A DNA stretch of 36,910 nt, taken from positions 1 to 36,910 of the forward strand of contig CAZCGA010000056.1 of the NCBI GenBank assembly GCA_964498075.1, in the 5' to 3' direction. Origin of the DNA: CAZCGA01 sp964498075. GTDB taxonomy: Bacteria > Desulfobacterota > Binatia > HRBIN30. Of the stretch, positions 16,459 through 23,120 are shown in pieces; the stretch's first letter is position 1; each line of letters begins with the position of its first letter. The translations under genes were made by a program, and so were the position numbers. The notes beneath the pieces are model-generated. The model was not told the DNA's origin and searched no databases. It was given only the letters and a program-made list of their open reading frames with translations.

Positions 16459-17174
16459 TCACGAGGGCGCAGCGTGCCCGGCTACCAGCGTACTCCTCAT
16501 CCCCTGGCCCGCCGGAACGTCACTACGTCGCTTTGCCTCACGTCGGTACAGGTGAACGGCCAGCGCCGTCACCCAGATCCAGGGCGTCATGAGAAAGGCC
16601 AAGGCGACGGGGTTGCCGCCGATGGCGAGGCCGACGGCGGTCAGGGCCATGAACACCGTGGGGATGGCGGCGCCGTATAACCAGGCCCAGCCCCAGCGCC
16701 CCCCCTGCGCCCCTGGGCGGCGAACCATCCCGCAAACACCAGGCTCGCCGCGATGAGGAGGAGGGAGCTAGCCCCACGTGAGGCATTCTGGACGGCCCCG
16801 TGCCAGGTGGTGTGCACCATCTCCGGTGTGGTGCCGGGCGGAAAGCCGGCCACAGGGTCCGCTCTCAGCAGGCCGCCGATGATGTAGGCCATCCCGCACA
16901 GCCCGAGCAGCCGTGGCCCCCACACCGCGCCCCGGCCCGCCCGCAGCATCTGGCGCACGCCGACCGCGAGCAGCACCGTCAGCACCCCGACCAGCACCAT
17001 GTTCGACTGGTGGATCCAGCCGAGGTCCCCGGTCGTCAGCCAAGAGAAGCGGTGCTGCCTCAGGTCGAAGCCGTCGCGGGTCAGCGCCTCGGCCATCGTC
17101 ACCATCACGTACATCGGACCGGCCGCGGCGCCGCACGCCAGCAGCGCCCGGGTCGGTAATGTCTGTTTCGCCAT
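16459..17174 (-). pseudogene. DUF998-like multi-pass membrane protein, frameshifted
   Basis: Starting at the ATG at 17172-17174 (preceded by GAAGGAGACACG, a strong ribosome-binding site), the frame reads AKQTLPTRALLACGAAAGPM, WIHQSNMVLVGVLTVLLAVG, RLLGLCGMAYIIGGL and ASSLLLIAASLVFAGWFAAQ, a run of membrane helices as in DUF998. After QGRR the sequence leaves this pattern. Adding one G to the run of seven (16699-16705, C on the plus strand) moves into the frame that gives WGWAWLYGAAIPTVFMALTA and LAFLMTPWIWVTALAVHLYR, the missing last helices, with a stop at 16459. The homopolymer makes a sequencing error as likely as a true mutation. The upstream VOC gene reads into it in frame without a stop. 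Confidence 0.7.
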
Positions 17175-17630
17175 CGTGTCTCCTTCAATCGAGGACGTTG
17201 GATCTCGCCCACTGTCGATCAACGCGGGTCTCGTCACGTTGGGGGTGGCAGCGGGTTGGAAGAGTTCGATGAAGTTGCCGGAGGGGTCTTGGAGCAGGAT
17301 CTGCTTACCGCCGGGTCCTTCGAGGATGTCGTTGCGGAACAGCGCACCGGCGTCGCGGAGACGGGCGACCTCGGCATCGATGTCGTCGACGATGAGGTGG
17401 ATGCGGTTCCAGCCACCGGGCCCCGGCTTGGTGCCATCCGGCATTGGCCGCGCCGCGGAGCTCTTCGGTCCGCTGAGCAGCAGCCGCAGGTTGCCGCGGG
17501 CGACGTCGGCGAAAGCGGGAACGGAGCTCGTCAGAACTTTGAAGCCGAGGAACTTGGTGTAGAAGGCGAGGGCGGCCTCCACGTCGTCGACCATGTAACG
17601 GACATTCACCATCTCACTCGGGTCGGTCAT
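16641..17630 (-). CDS. VOC protein reading in frame into the DUF998-like protein
   Basis: The open frame from the ATG at 17628-17630 (AAGGAGAAGCC upstream) encodes a complete VOC domain: VRYMVDDVEAALAFYTKFLG, LLLSGPKSSAARPMPDG, PGGWNRIHLIVDDID and ILLQDPSGNFIELFQP at about residues 6-132. No stop follows. About 20 linker residues lead straight into MAKQTLPTR of the DUF998-like protein, which has its own ribosome-binding site at 17174. The frame ends at 16641 only because of the indel described for that gene. Either this is a real soluble-membrane fusion, or, more likely, the VOC stop codon was lost. VOC substrate is unknown; this copy is close to the ones at 5.6-6.0 and 19.7 kb. Confidence 0.7.
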   Translation of the reverse strand: MTDPSEMVNVRYMVDDVEAALAFYTKFLGFKVLTSSVPAFADVARGNLRLLLSGPKSSAARPMPDGTKPGPGGWNRIHLIVDDIDAEVARLRDAGALFRNDILEGPGGKQILLQDPSGNFIELFQPAATPNVTRPALIDSGRDPTSSIEGDTMAKQTLPTRALLACGAAAGPMYVMVTMAEALTRDGFDLRQHRFSWLTTGDLGWIHQSNMVLVGVLTVLLAVGVRQMLRAGRGAVWGPRLLGLCGMAYIIGGLLRADPVAGFPPGTTPEMVHTTWHGAVQNASRGASSLLLIAASLVFAGWFAAQGRRGGAGAGPGYTAPPSPRCSWP

Positions 17631-17733
17631 GGCTTCTCCTTGAATCTCAGGCGGGTGTTCGATCGGTCCGTGTTGTTGTTGCAGTAGATCCTGCAATCGA
17701 GCAGACCGACGTCATGGAACTGTCCGAGCGGGG

Positions 17734-18162
17734 TCAGCCGGTGCGGCGGGAGCGGGCCAGAGCCAGCCCACCGAGGGCCATGCCGATCAGCCCCAGCACC
17801 AGGGCCGCGGCGCCACCGACTACTCCGTTGCCGGTGCCTGGACCACCTTTGGCGATGGCCAAATTCAGCCCGCCGTTGACTACGGCGATCAGCCCCGCCA
17901 CCAGGGCCGCGATGGCTCCGATTCTCCCGTTACCGGTGCCGATACGACCGGCGGATCGGCGCAGAGCCAGCCCACCGATGGCTACGCCGACCAGCGCCAG
18001 CACAACGGCCGTGGTGGCCCACAGTCGCCGGGGGGTCAGGCCGTAAACCGTGGTGGCGGCTGGCTCCGAAACGTGCGCGGCCACCAGCACGGCATGCACA
18101 AGCGCCCCGAACAGGGCGGCTGCAGCCAGAGCGGCGAGAATAAGAGCGAAGGTTCGTTTCAT
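17734..18162 (-). CDS. DUF6223-like membrane protein
   Basis: The 142-residue product starts at the ATG at 18160-18162 (GAGGTGCC upstream). It has a signal-like helix (FALILAALAAAALFGALVHA), then AHVSEPAATTVYGLTPRRLW, which resembles the DUF6223 family, and three further hydrophobic segments: TTAVVLALVGVAIGGLALRR, IAALVAGLIAVVNGGLNLAI and AALVLGLIGMALGGLALARS. Gly-Arg-rich turns (AGRIGTGNGRIGA) link them. The frame remains open upstream for another 141 codons, but that part contains remnants of other genes and is not counted. The function is unknown. A shortened paralogue is at 6129-6356. The VOC gene follows 103 nt downstream on the same strand. Confidence 0.65.
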   Translation of the reverse strand: MKRTFALILAALAAAALFGALVHAVLVAAHVSEPAATTVYGLTPRRLWATTAVVLALVGVAIGGLALRRSAGRIGTGNGRIGAIAALVAGLIAVVNGGLNLAIAKGGPGTGNGVVGGAAALVLGLIGMALGGLALARSRRTG

Positions 18163-18191
18163 AGAAGGCACCTCGCGCGGGTAAGCGTTCA

Positions 18192-18353
18192 CTAGGATGG
18201 GATGATTGTGGGCAGGGGATCGCCGTGCAGGTGTGGAGTTCGCACAGCCACCAAGTAGTCCAGCACCGGACGGCGCTGCTGCTGTAGTGTCGTCGCTACG
18301 GTCAGCATCCGCTCCAACTTGTCGATCCCTTTCCGCAGTGCCCATCTGAACAT
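18192..18353 (-). pseudogene. Gene start joined to the tail of an IS66-type transposase
   Basis: CAGGAGGAACGAC, an excellent ribosome-binding site, precedes an ATG at 18351-18353, and the frame begins MFRWALRKGIDKLERM. From about there it reads LTVATTLQQQRRPVLDYLVA and ends HGDPLPTIIPS, which closely follows the C-terminal end of IS66-family TnpC transposases (TVxxTxxxQxRxVLDYLxxA...PxPSLLP). So the first ~15 codons of an unidentified gene appear joined to the last ~40 codons of a transposase. No terminal inverted repeats or other IS66 genes remain. Confidence 0.5.
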
Positions 18354-18409
18354 GTCGTTCCTCCTGTTTCCAACGGTGAGACGGGAGAGGGCTTCGGAAT
18401 GTGACATGA

Positions 18410-18468
18410 CTCGACGGCGGCTCGTCGTCGAGGCGAAGCGAGGCGAGCTCCTTCTTGAGATCGCCCAT
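18410..18468 (-). pseudogene. N-terminal stub of a MacA/HlyD-type adaptor (copy 2)
   Basis: The ATG at 18466-18468 begins MGDLKKELASLRLDDEP, nearly identical to the stub at 16364-16444. Similarity ends after the DDEP residues, and the frame continues into unrelated codons. With the two permease C-terminal fragments at 6.4-7.7 kb, this suggests dismantled copies of a MacAB-type efflux operon. Confidence 0.45.
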
Positions 18469-18640
18469 GTTGTCGTTTTCGGGCACATCCTTCACGATGT
18501 TTATGCCTGCAGCGCCCGTATCACTGCTGGGAGAATCATGGCTGCATTGCGCATTCGAGACTTGCATGAGCATCCTTCTCGTCACCTCGGGCTGCTGTCA
18601 TTCGTCAGGGGTATGACGGAGCAGAAGGCGGGAACGTAAC

Positions 18641-19540
18641 ATGGACGAGCAGAGCTGGCTGACCGAGCGCTTCGAAGAGAACCGGCCGCGGCTGCGCGGA
18701 GTGGCCTACCGCATGCTCGGCTCGCTGAGCGAGGCCGAGGACGCGGTGCAGGAAGCGTGGCTGCGCCTCAACCGCATCGACACGGCCACCGTCGAAAACC
18801 TGGGCGGCTGGTTGACGACCGTCGTCTCGCGCGTGTGTCTGGACATGCTGCGCTCGCGGAAGTCACGGCGCGAAGAGCCGATCGGCGCGCAGGACACCGA
18901 GCCGAGCGTCGTGCGTGGGGAAGGCGCCGATCCCGAAGGCGAAGCGGTGCTCGCGGACTCGGTCGGCGTGGCGCTGCTTGTCGTGCTCGACACGCTGACG
19001 CCCGCCGAACGCCTTGCGTTCGTCCTGCATGATCTGTTCGCCATGCCGTTCGACGAGATCGGTTCCATCGTGGGACGGTCGCCGGCCGCGGCAAAGCAGC
19101 TGGCGAGCCGCGCGCGCCGGCGCGTGCGCGGCTCGCCAGCGCCATCGGACGCCGGCAGGGCTCGTCAGCGCGAAGTGGTGGAGGCGTTTCTGAGGGCGGC
19201 GCGCGCAGGCGACCTCGAGGGCCTCCTCGCCGTGCTCGATCCGGACGCCGTCGTTCGCATCGATGGCGCGGCACGCATCGCTACCGCGGCAGCGGACGCC
19301 GCCGGGACGGTGCGGGAGGTCCGGGGCGCCTCGACGTGGGTGAAACAGTTCGTCGCGCTCTCTCGAGGGCTACGATTCGTACAGCCGGCGCTCATCAACG
19401 GATCGGTCGGATTGATCCTCGCGCCGGGCGGCAAGCTGTCCCGGGCACTGACGTTCACCTTCACGAACGCCAAGGTCACGCAGGTGGAGGTCATTGGAGA
19501 CCCTGCTCGCCTTCGCGAGCTCGATATCGCGGTGCTCTAG
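18641..19540 (+). CDS. sigJ: ECF RNA polymerase sigma factor, ECF41/SigJ-like, with C-terminal SnoaL-like domain
   Basis: The 299-residue sigma factor directs RNA polymerase to its own promoter set. Region 2 is at about residues 10-75 (YRMLGSLSEAEDAVQEAWLR, GWLTTVVSRVCLDMLRSRKS). Region 4 is at about 125-170 (LTPAERLAFVLHDLFAMPFD, IVGRSPAAAKQLASRARRR). A C-terminal NTF2/SnoaL-like domain of about 120 residues follows, in place of a separate anti-sigma factor. In ECF41 proteins this domain acts as a built-in regulator with DGGGK and NPDKL motifs. Here the equivalents read DGAAR (254-258 region) and GDPARL, so both are altered. ECF41 genes usually adjoin a carboxymuconolactone decarboxylase, oxidoreductase or epimerase gene; the SDR at 20.0-20.5 kb is the nearest such gene. 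The ATG has GGCGGGAA upstream. Confidence 0.88.
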   Translation: MDEQSWLTERFEENRPRLRGVAYRMLGSLSEAEDAVQEAWLRLNRIDTATVENLGGWLTTVVSRVCLDMLRSRKSRREEPIGAQDTEPSVVRGEGADPEGEAVLADSVGVALLVVLDTLTPAERLAFVLHDLFAMPFDEIGSIVGRSPAAAKQLASRARRRVRGSPAPSDAGRARQREVVEAFLRAARAGDLEGLLAVLDPDAVVRIDGAARIATAAADAAGTVREVRGASTWVKQFVALSRGLRFVQPALINGSVGLILAPGGKLSRALTFTFTNAKVTQVEVIGDPARLRELDIAVL

Positions 19541-19675
19541 CTCAGGCGCTGACTCGAAAAAAATCCGGCCCCAATGCGCCGCTTGCTGCGACTCCAAGGT
19601 TGGAACCGGACCCTCACATGCGCGCTTGGGCTCACCAGCGGTGCTGTCGCGGCGGAACAGCCGGAGGAGCGTGTG

Positions 19676-19931
19676 ATGAACGAGACACAGAGAGGATCGT
19701 CCATAGTGGCCAATGACGCCGACCGTGAAAAGCCACGTGGCTTCTTCAGCGTGCACGGCGTGCGCTATCAGGTGGCGGATGTCGCGCGGGCGGCTGCCTT
19801 CTACACGGACCATCTCGGCTTCAGGCTGGAACGTCAGCAACTTCCCGCGTTTGCCAGTGTGTCGCTCGGAGATTTCATGCTGCTGCTCAGTGGGCCGGGA
19901 GCATCGGGATCTCGTCCGATGCCCGGCGACG
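19676..19931 (+). pseudogene. VOC protein, 3'-truncated
   Basis: The ATG at 19676 has GGAGGAG upstream. After a 25-residue leader the frame gives VRYQVADVARAAAFYTDHLG, FASVSLGDFMLLLSGPG and SGSRPMPGD, the first two thirds of a VOC domain close to the other two in the window. After residue 85 the expected GGWNRI half is missing. The frame instead runs into the antisense of an SDR gene for another 200-odd codons, which are meaningless. It is a truncated gene ending at a recombination junction between 19931 and 19985. Confidence 0.75.
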
Positions 19932-19982
19932 AGTTCCACGCGCATCGTTCTTCACGCCGCCCACTACCCTCGCGGTCCTCCC

Positions 19983-20532
19983 AGAGTGTCATGCCGGGCT
20001 CGACGATCGAAACGCGGACTCCGGCCCGTCGCAGCTCGACCCGGAGCACGTCGGTCATGCCCTCGAGGGCAAACTTCGCCCCGAAGCCTGCTCCGAGCAG
20101 CGGCAAGGCGAGGCGGCCCGCGCCGACGTTGACGATGCGGCCTCCTGCCGCCTTGAGCAACGGGAGAAGAGCACGGGTCGTCAGGACGGTCCCGAACGCG
20201 GTGACCTGGAAAGCCGCCTCGAGCTCTTCCCGGGTGACGTACTCCATGGGGCTGCCGCGCCCGGCGCCGGCCGCATTGTTCACCAGGCCGAAGAGGCCGC
20301 GATCCCCGACCATCTCGCGAATCACCTCGGCGGCGTTCCGGATCGATTCGTCCCGGCCGATGTCGAGGATCGTGCTGGTGAGCCGCCCCTTGGCCTCGCT
20401 CTCCAACCGGGCGCCGTCTTCGGGGTTGCGGACGCCGGCGATGACCGACATTCCCGCCGACGCCAGTCGCAGCGCGGTGGCGCGGCCGATCCCGCGCGAC
20501 GTGCCGGTGATCAGTACGAATCGATGGTGCAT
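19983..20532 (-). pseudogene. Short-chain dehydrogenase/reductase, 3'-truncated and active-site degenerate
   Basis: The frame from the ATG at 20530-20532 (GAAGGCGAGCG upstream) has the SDR start LITGTSRGIGRA (residues 8-18), ILDIGRDE, LVNNAAGAG at 83-91 and GRIVNVGAG at 131-139. The usual catalytic Ser position (137) is Gly, and the Tyr of YxxxK (149) is also Gly, while Lys153 is kept. Homology ends near VEPG (residue 180), about 80-100 residues before the family's normal end; the frame then continues as antisense of the VOC fragment to 19834. It lies 13 nt after the methyltransferase stop on the same strand, so the two were probably co-transcribed. Confidence 0.75.
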
Positions 20533-20545
20533 GATTCGCTCGCCT

Positions 20546-21244
20546 TCAATCCCCGCGTGGACCTTCGCGTCGTCGGTTCCCCGGCGGAGTTCGGCGTCCC
20601 GACCCCACTAGAAACATCTCACCGACGCGCCTCACCTTGATCTCCCAGCCCAAAGCTTGCAGCCTCGCCTCCAGGTCCTCCGCCCGCCAGAACATCTTGA
20701 CGATCTCGAACTCGCGGCCGTCTCGCAACGCCCGCCGCGCGCACGGCGTCGCACCAATCTGAAAGGGGTCGTCGAGCCTGCTACGATTGTCTTCATCCAC
20801 GAAGACCACCCGCCCCGTATCATTGACGCAACTGGCGACCACATTCCAGAACTCCGCGAAACGCTGCGGAGGGACATGCGACAGCCAAAAGGCGAAGAAG
20901 ACTACGTCGTAGATCCGATCGGGCTGCCAGCCGAAGATGTCCGCGTGGAAGTATCTCACCCGCGCGTCATCAAGGCGGCGCTGGTTGATCGCCAACATCT
21001 CCGGCGAGGCATCGACGGCGGTCACCGACCGAGCGTGGCGAATCAACTCCTGCGTCCACCGCCCGGTCCCGCAGGCCAACTCGAGTACGTCGCCTACGGG
21101 CCGGAAACCGTCGACGAGATTCCTGCGGAGCTCAGCGTTCGCCGGCGCATCGACCTCGTAGGCGTCAGCCACTGCGTCGTACTCGTCAGCCATCGCCCGG
21201 TAGTATGCAATCTGCTCCACCAGCAAGATCTCGACGGTCTTCAT
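20546..21244 (-). CDS. Class I SAM-dependent methyltransferase
   Basis: The 232-residue protein has the Rossmann-like methyltransferase core. Motif I, DVLELACGTGRW, is at residues 52-63; the acidic end of strand 2 is VTAVDASPEML; the motif II/III region contains RIYDVVFFAFWLSHVP. A following helix-strand pair reads FWNVVASCVNDTGRVVFVDED. The N-terminus EYDAVADAYEVDAP is that of small-molecule methyltransferases. The substrate cannot be told. The ATG at 21242-21244 has GAGAGGG upstream. A truncated SDR gene follows by 13 nt and the GrpB gene precedes by 35 nt on the same strand, so all three may form one transcript. Confidence 0.85.
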   Translation of the reverse strand: MKTVEILLVEQIAYYRAMADEYDAVADAYEVDAPANAELRRNLVDGFRPVGDVLELACGTGRWTQELIRHARSVTAVDASPEMLAINQRRLDDARVRYFHADIFGWQPDRIYDVVFFAFWLSHVPPQRFAEFWNVVASCVNDTGRVVFVDEDNRSRLDDPFQIGATPCARRALRDGREFEIVKMFWRAEDLEARLQALGWEIKVRRVGEMFLVGSGRRTPPGNRRREGPRGD

Positions 21245-21279
21245 CCGCTGCCCTCTCGGCTCTGCGATTCCGTTCTTCC

Positions 21280-21825
21280 CTAAGGCTCTCGGTTCGCCAG
21301 CTCGATGGCCTTGAGTCGATCTGAAGGTAGACCCACTTCCTCAAGGATCTCGAGGATCAGGTCGGTCTTGCCGGCTACGTAGCTGTCGATGTCGTCCGGG
21401 AAATCGCGGGCCAACCGCTTCTTGAGCTCGCCGTACGCCTCCGCGGTATCGCGATGAGCGAGCAAGTAGTCGCGAACCGCCAACTGGTTCACGAGGCCGA
21501 GGCTGCCCTGCGGACACACGTACAGGTTGTGCTCGGGCAAGCCGCCGGGGTTGAAGAACGCTTCGCGGCCCTCAATCCCCAGATCGCCGCGATGGACGTA
21601 CCCCAACGCCGCCAGGCGCTCAATCGCGAGCGGAACCTCGGCCTCGGAGGGAAGCACCACGCTCATATCGATGATGGGCTTGGCAGCCAGGCCCGGCACC
21701 GCAGTGCTGCCGACGTGCTCAACCGAAAGGGCGAGGTCGCCGACGACCGACCAAACCCTTGAGCGCAGCTGGTCGAACACTTCCGGCCAGGCGGGGTCGT
21801 AATCGACCACGACAATGGTTCGCAT
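21280..21825 (-). CDS. GrpB family (UPF0157) nucleotidyltransferase-fold protein
   Basis: The 181-residue product shows the GrpB signature EHVGSTAVPGLAAKPIIDM at residues 36-54, which is a nucleotidyltransferase-like GS...D motif, and HNLYVCPQGS and VRDYLLAHRDTAEAYGELK further on. The family is widespread but its reaction is not established; some members are fused to CoaE. Length is normal. The ATG at 21823-21825 follows AAGGCCGAC. Just upstream on the minus strand is GTTAGAT (21837-21843), a match to the attC end box, so the gene could have arrived as a cassette, though no full palindrome is evident there. Confidence 0.88.
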   Translation of the reverse strand: MRTIVVVDYDPAWPEVFDQLRSRVWSVVGDLALSVEHVGSTAVPGLAAKPIIDMSVVLPSEAEVPLAIERLAALGYVHRGDLGIEGREAFFNPGGLPEHNLYVCPQGSLGLVNQLAVRDYLLAHRDTAEAYGELKKRLARDFPDDIDSYVAGKTDLILEILEEVGLPSDRLKAIELANREP

Positions 21826-21864
21826 GTCGGCCTTGCATCTAACCCCGGATCGTCGGGTCGTTGT

Positions 21865-21966
21865 TCATCTCCGCGGCAGCTGACGCCCCATGGCGTTCAG
21901 GACCTGGGGGCGATTCAGGCGGATTGCGTCGACCCAACCGTTCTTGCGGAGCTCGATCCTCGCCAC
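21865..21966 (-). pseudogene. N-terminal stub of an enoyl-CoA hydratase/isomerase (crotonase) gene
   Basis: GGGAGGTCGCC, a strong ribosome-binding site, precedes a GTG at 21964-21966. The 33-codon frame reads ARIELRKNGWVDAIRLNRPQ then VLNAMGRQL and stops. LNRPQVLNAM is the typical N-terminal signature of crotonase-fold enzymes. The active-site oxyanion-hole residues would come after this and are absent. It is a gene start cut off near the GrpB cassette boundary. Confidence 0.5.
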
Positions 21967-22070
21967 GGCGACCTCCCTACCAGCGACTGGAACCACGAAA
22001 AACGCTAGCACGCGTGGCTGCGCTCGAGCAATCTCGCTCGGTGCAGGAGGACACGCGTTCGATGGCGGCT

Positions 22071-22215
22071 TCAGTACCCGGATTGCGGCGGTTTGACGGC
22101 GAAGCACTCCTCCTCGCGCCCGTCGATTTCGAGGAAGAACTTCTTGGTGTGGCCGGGCTGGATTTCGCCGACCCGCGCGACGATTACCGCACTGTCTGCC
22201 GTTTGCGGGAGAGTA
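22071..22215 (-). pseudogene. N-terminal stub of a Rieske-type [2Fe-2S] protein
   Basis: A minus-strand frame reads SAVIVARVGEIQPGHTKKFF then LEIDGREEECFAVKPPQSGY and stops. VARVGEIxPGxTKKFxLExxGREEECF is the usual beginning of small Rieske ferredoxin-like proteins. The CxH...CxxH cluster-binding part that should follow is missing. The call rests on similarity to this family start and is moderate. Confidence 0.4.
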
Positions 22216-22257
22216 AAACGTGAAACGTGAAACGTAAAGGCAGGAGTCGAGGTCTTG

Positions 22258-22429
22258 CTACACAGGAGGCAGGCCGAGATGGATGCTGAGCGCCGCGTCG
22301 ATGGCTTGCTGCGCAGCTGCCGAGAGTTTTCCTGCGCGCTTTACAACCCGCTGTCGGTCGTAGGTCATGATCATCGACGCATTGGCGACCCGGGAATCTT
22401 CGAGGGTCGATCGTGGCCTCCGCAAGTCA
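22258..22429 (-). pseudogene. C-terminal remnant of a MazF/PemK-type toxin
   Basis: In a frame overlapping the end of the antitoxin gene, the minus strand encodes DSRVANASMIMTYDRQRVVK, RAGKLSAAAQQAIDAALSIH and LGLPPV, then TAG at 22258-22260. This is the typical ending of MazF/PemK mRNA interferases (a DRxRxVxRxGxLS motif and a last helix). The SH3-like core with the catalytic residues is absent, so the toxin is dead. The remaining part is joined almost directly to the antitoxin reading frame, consistent with one internal deletion. Confidence 0.55.
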
Positions 22430-22661
22430 ACATGAGGTCCAACTGGGCCTGCTCAAGGTCCTTCAGCAGGGCGCGTGCATCGGCGCGACCGGCGGCGTAG
22501 TCCTGGGCTAGCTTCGCGCGCCGCTCCACCGTGCTGCGGCGAGCAAGCCCCTCACATACAAGGTCCTTCACAACTCTCGCGCGGGGTTTACGAAGCCGCT
22601 TCGCTTGTCGATCCAGCTCTGCGTAGGTGTCACGGTCCAGCGTCAGGTTCAGTCGCGCCAT
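22371..22661 (-). CDS. Ribbon-helix-helix (CopG/MazE-like) antitoxin
   Basis: The 96-codon frame begins ARLNLTLDRDTYAELDRQAK, a ribbon-helix-helix DNA-binding domain in which the first strand and two helices are clear. It continues with an Ala/Leu/Asp-rich helical tail (AQDYAAGRADARALLKDLEQ) that would wrap the toxin. The natural end is probably near AQLDLM; the last ~19 residues are derived from the deleted junction. The partner toxin survives only as a C-terminal scrap immediately downstream. Whether the antitoxin is still made is unknown; no strong Shine-Dalgarno site precedes the ATG at 22659-22661. Confidence 0.65.
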   Translation of the reverse strand: MARLNLTLDRDTYAELDRQAKRLRKPRARVVKDLVCEGLARRSTVERRAKLAQDYAAGRADARALLKDLEQAQLDLMLTCGGHDRPSKIPGSPMRR

Positions 22662-22687
22662 GACGAGTCGGATAGCACGGTCGGAAG

Positions 22688-22776
22688 GTAGACGCGAGCT
22701 TGAGCTGCGATGAAGCCCGAGGTGTGGCCGGCTGGCATCTCACCGACATCCGCGACGACTACGGGCTGCTCTGAAA
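22688..22776 (-). pseudogene. Possible second Rieske-type N-terminal scrap
   Basis: The minus strand reads EQPVVVADVGEMPAGHTSGF in one frame. VVVADVGEMPAGHT resembles the start of the Rieske-type stub at 22071-22215 (VIVARVGEIQPGHT). It has no start context, and the similarity ends after about 16 residues. I report it because the two scraps flank the antitoxin remnant. Confidence 0.3.
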
Positions 22777-23120
22777 AGGGTTCTGCGGTCGGATCGCCCT
22801 TCTAGTGCTATTCCGGTGTAGCTTCGACAGAGCACAAAGCAGCACGGACTCGGTCGATTGCCGATTGTCGATTGGCCGCCACCGAGGGTCGAACGGGCGC
22901 ATCGAACAACGGGCGGGCGTAGTCGGACTTCACCGCCCAATTGACATTCTGGGGAAGCGCCAGCCATCGGTGTGGCTTGCACAGACGCACGGTGGCGAGC
23001 TAGTTAGTTTACCCCGTCGGCCTGGGTGGCTCCGACTGGGAGGCGCTGGCAAGTTGCGTCGAATCGGCTGTTAGTGAGGGCTACCCGTGAGACGGAAGGC
23101 GGACAATCGCCGAGCATCCC
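22777..23120. other. No gene recognised
   Basis: About 340 bp between the last remnant and the NeuD-like gene. Only short, unconvincing frames are present, and I see no RNA gene or clear regulatory element. The promoter of the downstream polysaccharide genes would be expected here. Confidence 0.4.

Noticed and set aside
19932..20611. Continuation of the truncated VOC frame for over 200 codons
   Set aside because: It is the antisense of the SDR gene and has no similarity to VOC proteins.
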